A DNA stretch of 64,000 nucleotides from Paramacrobiotus metropolitanus (lineage: Eukaryota; Tardigrada; Eutardigrada; Parachela; Macrobiotidae): positions 62,001-126,000 of the forward strand of contig NW_026570226.1 of the NCBI RefSeq assembly GCF_019649055.1. Direction: 5' to 3'. A program made the position numbers and the translations under genes. Shown piece after piece: positions 62,319-64,000 of the stretch. Under the pieces are notes generated by a model. It ran no database searches, was not told the DNA's origin, and worked only from the letters and a program-made list of their open reading frames with translations. Each line of letters starts with the position of its first letter. Position 1 is the first letter of the stretch.

Positions 62319-64000
62319 CTATCGTTTCCCAGAATAGCGGTCCAGAGCTGTTTTGAATACGTCCAGCGTAAAATCGACATCTTCTTTGGTGATACACATT
62401 GGAGGCTTTATCCGGAACACCTATGATAAATTAAAACTCTACTCGTAGCTGATATATTCCACAATCATTGGCGCATTAAGGAGAATTTATACTATGGTAG
62501 CAAGACTGAAAATGAGATTTTCGAAATTCTACAGTGTAATAATAATAGTTACATCTATTACTGGGCGAAAGTAGAGTAGATTAAGGTAGCAACGAAAAAA
62601 CTTATTCAAGTTTTTTCGTTGCCGACCAGGAGCGATTTGGCGGGCTAGCGTATCTTTCTACAGTACTGCCACCTGTGATTAAATTTAGTGAAAGAAAGAT
62701 TGCACCGAGATGTGCTTTCTTTCAATCTGGAATATGTCAATATGCCTTGTGGCTGTTATACATATTCCAGCCAGACTGCAAGTGTAATAGGACCAGACAA
62801 GGCTCATGTACACAGTGAGGACGAATACAGCATAACAAAGGCGCTAAACAATGGAAGCACGTGGCGCTATCCAGTTAGTGCACATGAAAGAGTGGCCAAA
62901 GTCCACTCTTTGCTGTGCACACATTCAGTGTGGCGGCACTGCAAGCGCAGAATCGGTAAGACCAAAGGAAAGCGCAGAACAAAAGAAAGTTCTTCGCCAC
63001 TTTCTGAAAAATTTTCCAAAATTGACTTCTAAACTCAATAACAATTTTCAAAGATGTCAGAAAATTCTGACATTTGATCAGATTCAAGAAAATTCATTTT
63101 CAAGAAGAATGGTGGAGCGTTTTTGTGAAAAATGTTTGCGTATTCTATAAAAAATAAAGAAAGTAACTTTGAGTGTAAACAAGTTTGTTTTTTTCAAGAA
63201 TGGTTGAGTTTATTGGAAAAAACGCTCCACAGAACTTTAGTCATTTTAGCGGAACACGTCGCTACGCTTGAAAGAAAGATATCAAAAATCTGCTTGAATT
63301 GCTATTGCTTCCGGAAAATAACGGCTTTTGATCAGTAACTTTTACATTTTAAAATTGTCTAACCAATTTCAGATTTTCTACGTATGTAGCGAAAATATCA
63401 TAGTGTTAGGTCAGATGAGTAGTTATGATGCAGCACAAGCGCACGCATTGCGCCAGCGAGAATAGTAAAAAGAGGTCGAAATCGGTATAATCTCTTCTTA
63501 AATAGATAAGAAACTGATGATCGCTTTGAAAGATCTGGTGATGGTTTATTAATAGTTAAATTATTAATATTAACGTACGTTTCCGTAATATCCGCCTTTC
63601 CCAATGAGTACGCCCAAATCTTTGGTAGTCTCCCAGATTTCGGCCATATCAGCAGCCGGCAGTGGCGTCTTCGACTTTCTGTCTTTCACCATTTCTACAC
63701 CAACCATGAGACCTTTTCCGCGCACATCACCGATTATTTCATAGTTCTCCTGTAATTTGGCCAATCCTTCCAAAAAATGCGTTCCCACTTTAGCGCAGTT
63801 TTGTTGTAAGCCTTCTTCATCGATAACCTGCGATGCATAACATGAAAAGTTTGTACTTTAAAATCCCGTCCCCTCAAATATGGCATTTCACTATCTGTAC
63901 TGACGTCTAGAACAGCTGATCCAATAGCACAAGCTAGTGGGCCCCCTCCGAAAGTGTTGAAATGGCTGGCTGCTGCTAGACTTTTGGCGATTTCCGGTGT
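62319..64000 (-). CDS. AGXT2: alanine-glyoxylate aminotransferase 2, C-terminal exons (partial)
   Basis: The last three coding exons are visible: 64000-63905 (continuing past the edge), 63827-63579 and 62420-62319, all joined in phase 0, for 148 aa. Exon 1 of this set has [20 protein letters not shown], part of the PLP-enzyme core in class III aminotransferases. The next has [20 protein letters not shown] and [20 protein letters not shown]. The last has [20 protein letters not shown] and the C-terminal helix. This order and spacing fit mitochondrial AGXT2, which transaminates glyoxylate with alanine and also uses dimethylarginine and beta-aminoisobutyrate. The related PHYKPL/ETNPPL enzymes have different C-termini. 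The active-site lysine lies beyond the window. The donor GTCAGT after 63905 is a less common but valid GT site. Confidence 0.88.
62589..62622. repeat. perfect 15-bp hairpin in an AGXT2 intron
   Basis: The arm GCAACGAAAAAACTT (62589-62603), a 4-base loop and the exact reverse complement (62608-62622) form a strong stem. Confidence 0.9.
63112..63230. repeat. 119-bp segment bounded by 13-bp inverted repeats
   Basis: GTGGAGCGTTTTT at 63112-63124 is the exact reverse complement of 63218-63230. A direct repeat of a TTTTCAAGAATGGT-like phrase lies just inside one arm and just outside the other. It may be a small MITE remnant in the AGXT2 intron. Confidence 0.5.

Overview
The window is animal nuclear DNA. 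Every recognisable gene is a multi-exon metazoan gene with short GT..AG introns (mostly 55-400 bp), stop codons are standard, and AATAAA signals follow several genes. DRAK/STK17-type kinases, Maelstrom, Na+-coupled SLC4 transporters and Ly6/uPAR proteins are animal families. The compact genes and moderately AT-rich spacers suggest a small-genome ecdysozoan, for example a tardigrade, but that placement is inference. I saw no tRNA, rRNA, CRISPR array or bacterial-type operon.

Layout: (1) 0.4-7 kb, plus strand: a Maelstrom-like piRNA-pathway gene and an hnRNP A/B-D type RNA-binding protein. (2) 8-9.7 kb, minus: TTC19, a mitochondrial complex III factor. (3) 11.5-16.8 kb, plus: a 14-exon SLC4 bicarbonate transporter, tail-to-tail with a minus-strand LC8-domain protein carrying a long N-terminal extension (17.1-18.3 kb). 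(4) 18.8-23.0 kb, minus: the rRNA-processing helicase DDX47, divergent from single-exon PHF5A (23.8 kb, plus). (5) 25-26 kb, minus: an unrecognised 142-aa protein, divergent from GTPBP3 (27.6-30.9 kb, plus). (6) 33.2-36.1 kb, minus: a DRAK/STK17 kinase whose first coding exon I could not place. (7) 36.1-50.5 kb: a gene-poor stretch with a MITE-like inverted-repeat element, small tandem duplications, TATA-type promoter candidates and two orphan candidate first exons. (8) 50.5-53.8 kb, plus: an M14 carboxypeptidase-fold protein whose two zinc-binding histidines and catalytic glutamate are all glutamine. (9) 54.5-55.7 kb, minus: a GPI-type Ly6/uPAR protein. (10) 56.4-58.6 kb, minus: a highly divergent two-repeat TBP-like protein with a C-terminal AT-hook, divergent from RPA3 (59.7-61.6 kb, plus). 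(11) 62.3-64 kb, minus: the 3' end of AGXT2, running off the right edge.

The genes do not form one pathway. Recurring themes are RNA processing (hnRNP, DDX47, PHF5A, Maelstrom) and mitochondrial function (TTC19, GTPBP3, AGXT2). The most unusual items are the predicted pseudo-carboxypeptidase, the TBP-like/AT-hook protein, the LC8 protein with an extension, the Maelstrom lacking a visible HMG box, and two consecutive GC-AG introns in DDX47. Exon boundaries were worked out by hand from splice sites, reading phase and remembered family alignments; all listed exon sets stay open in frame.
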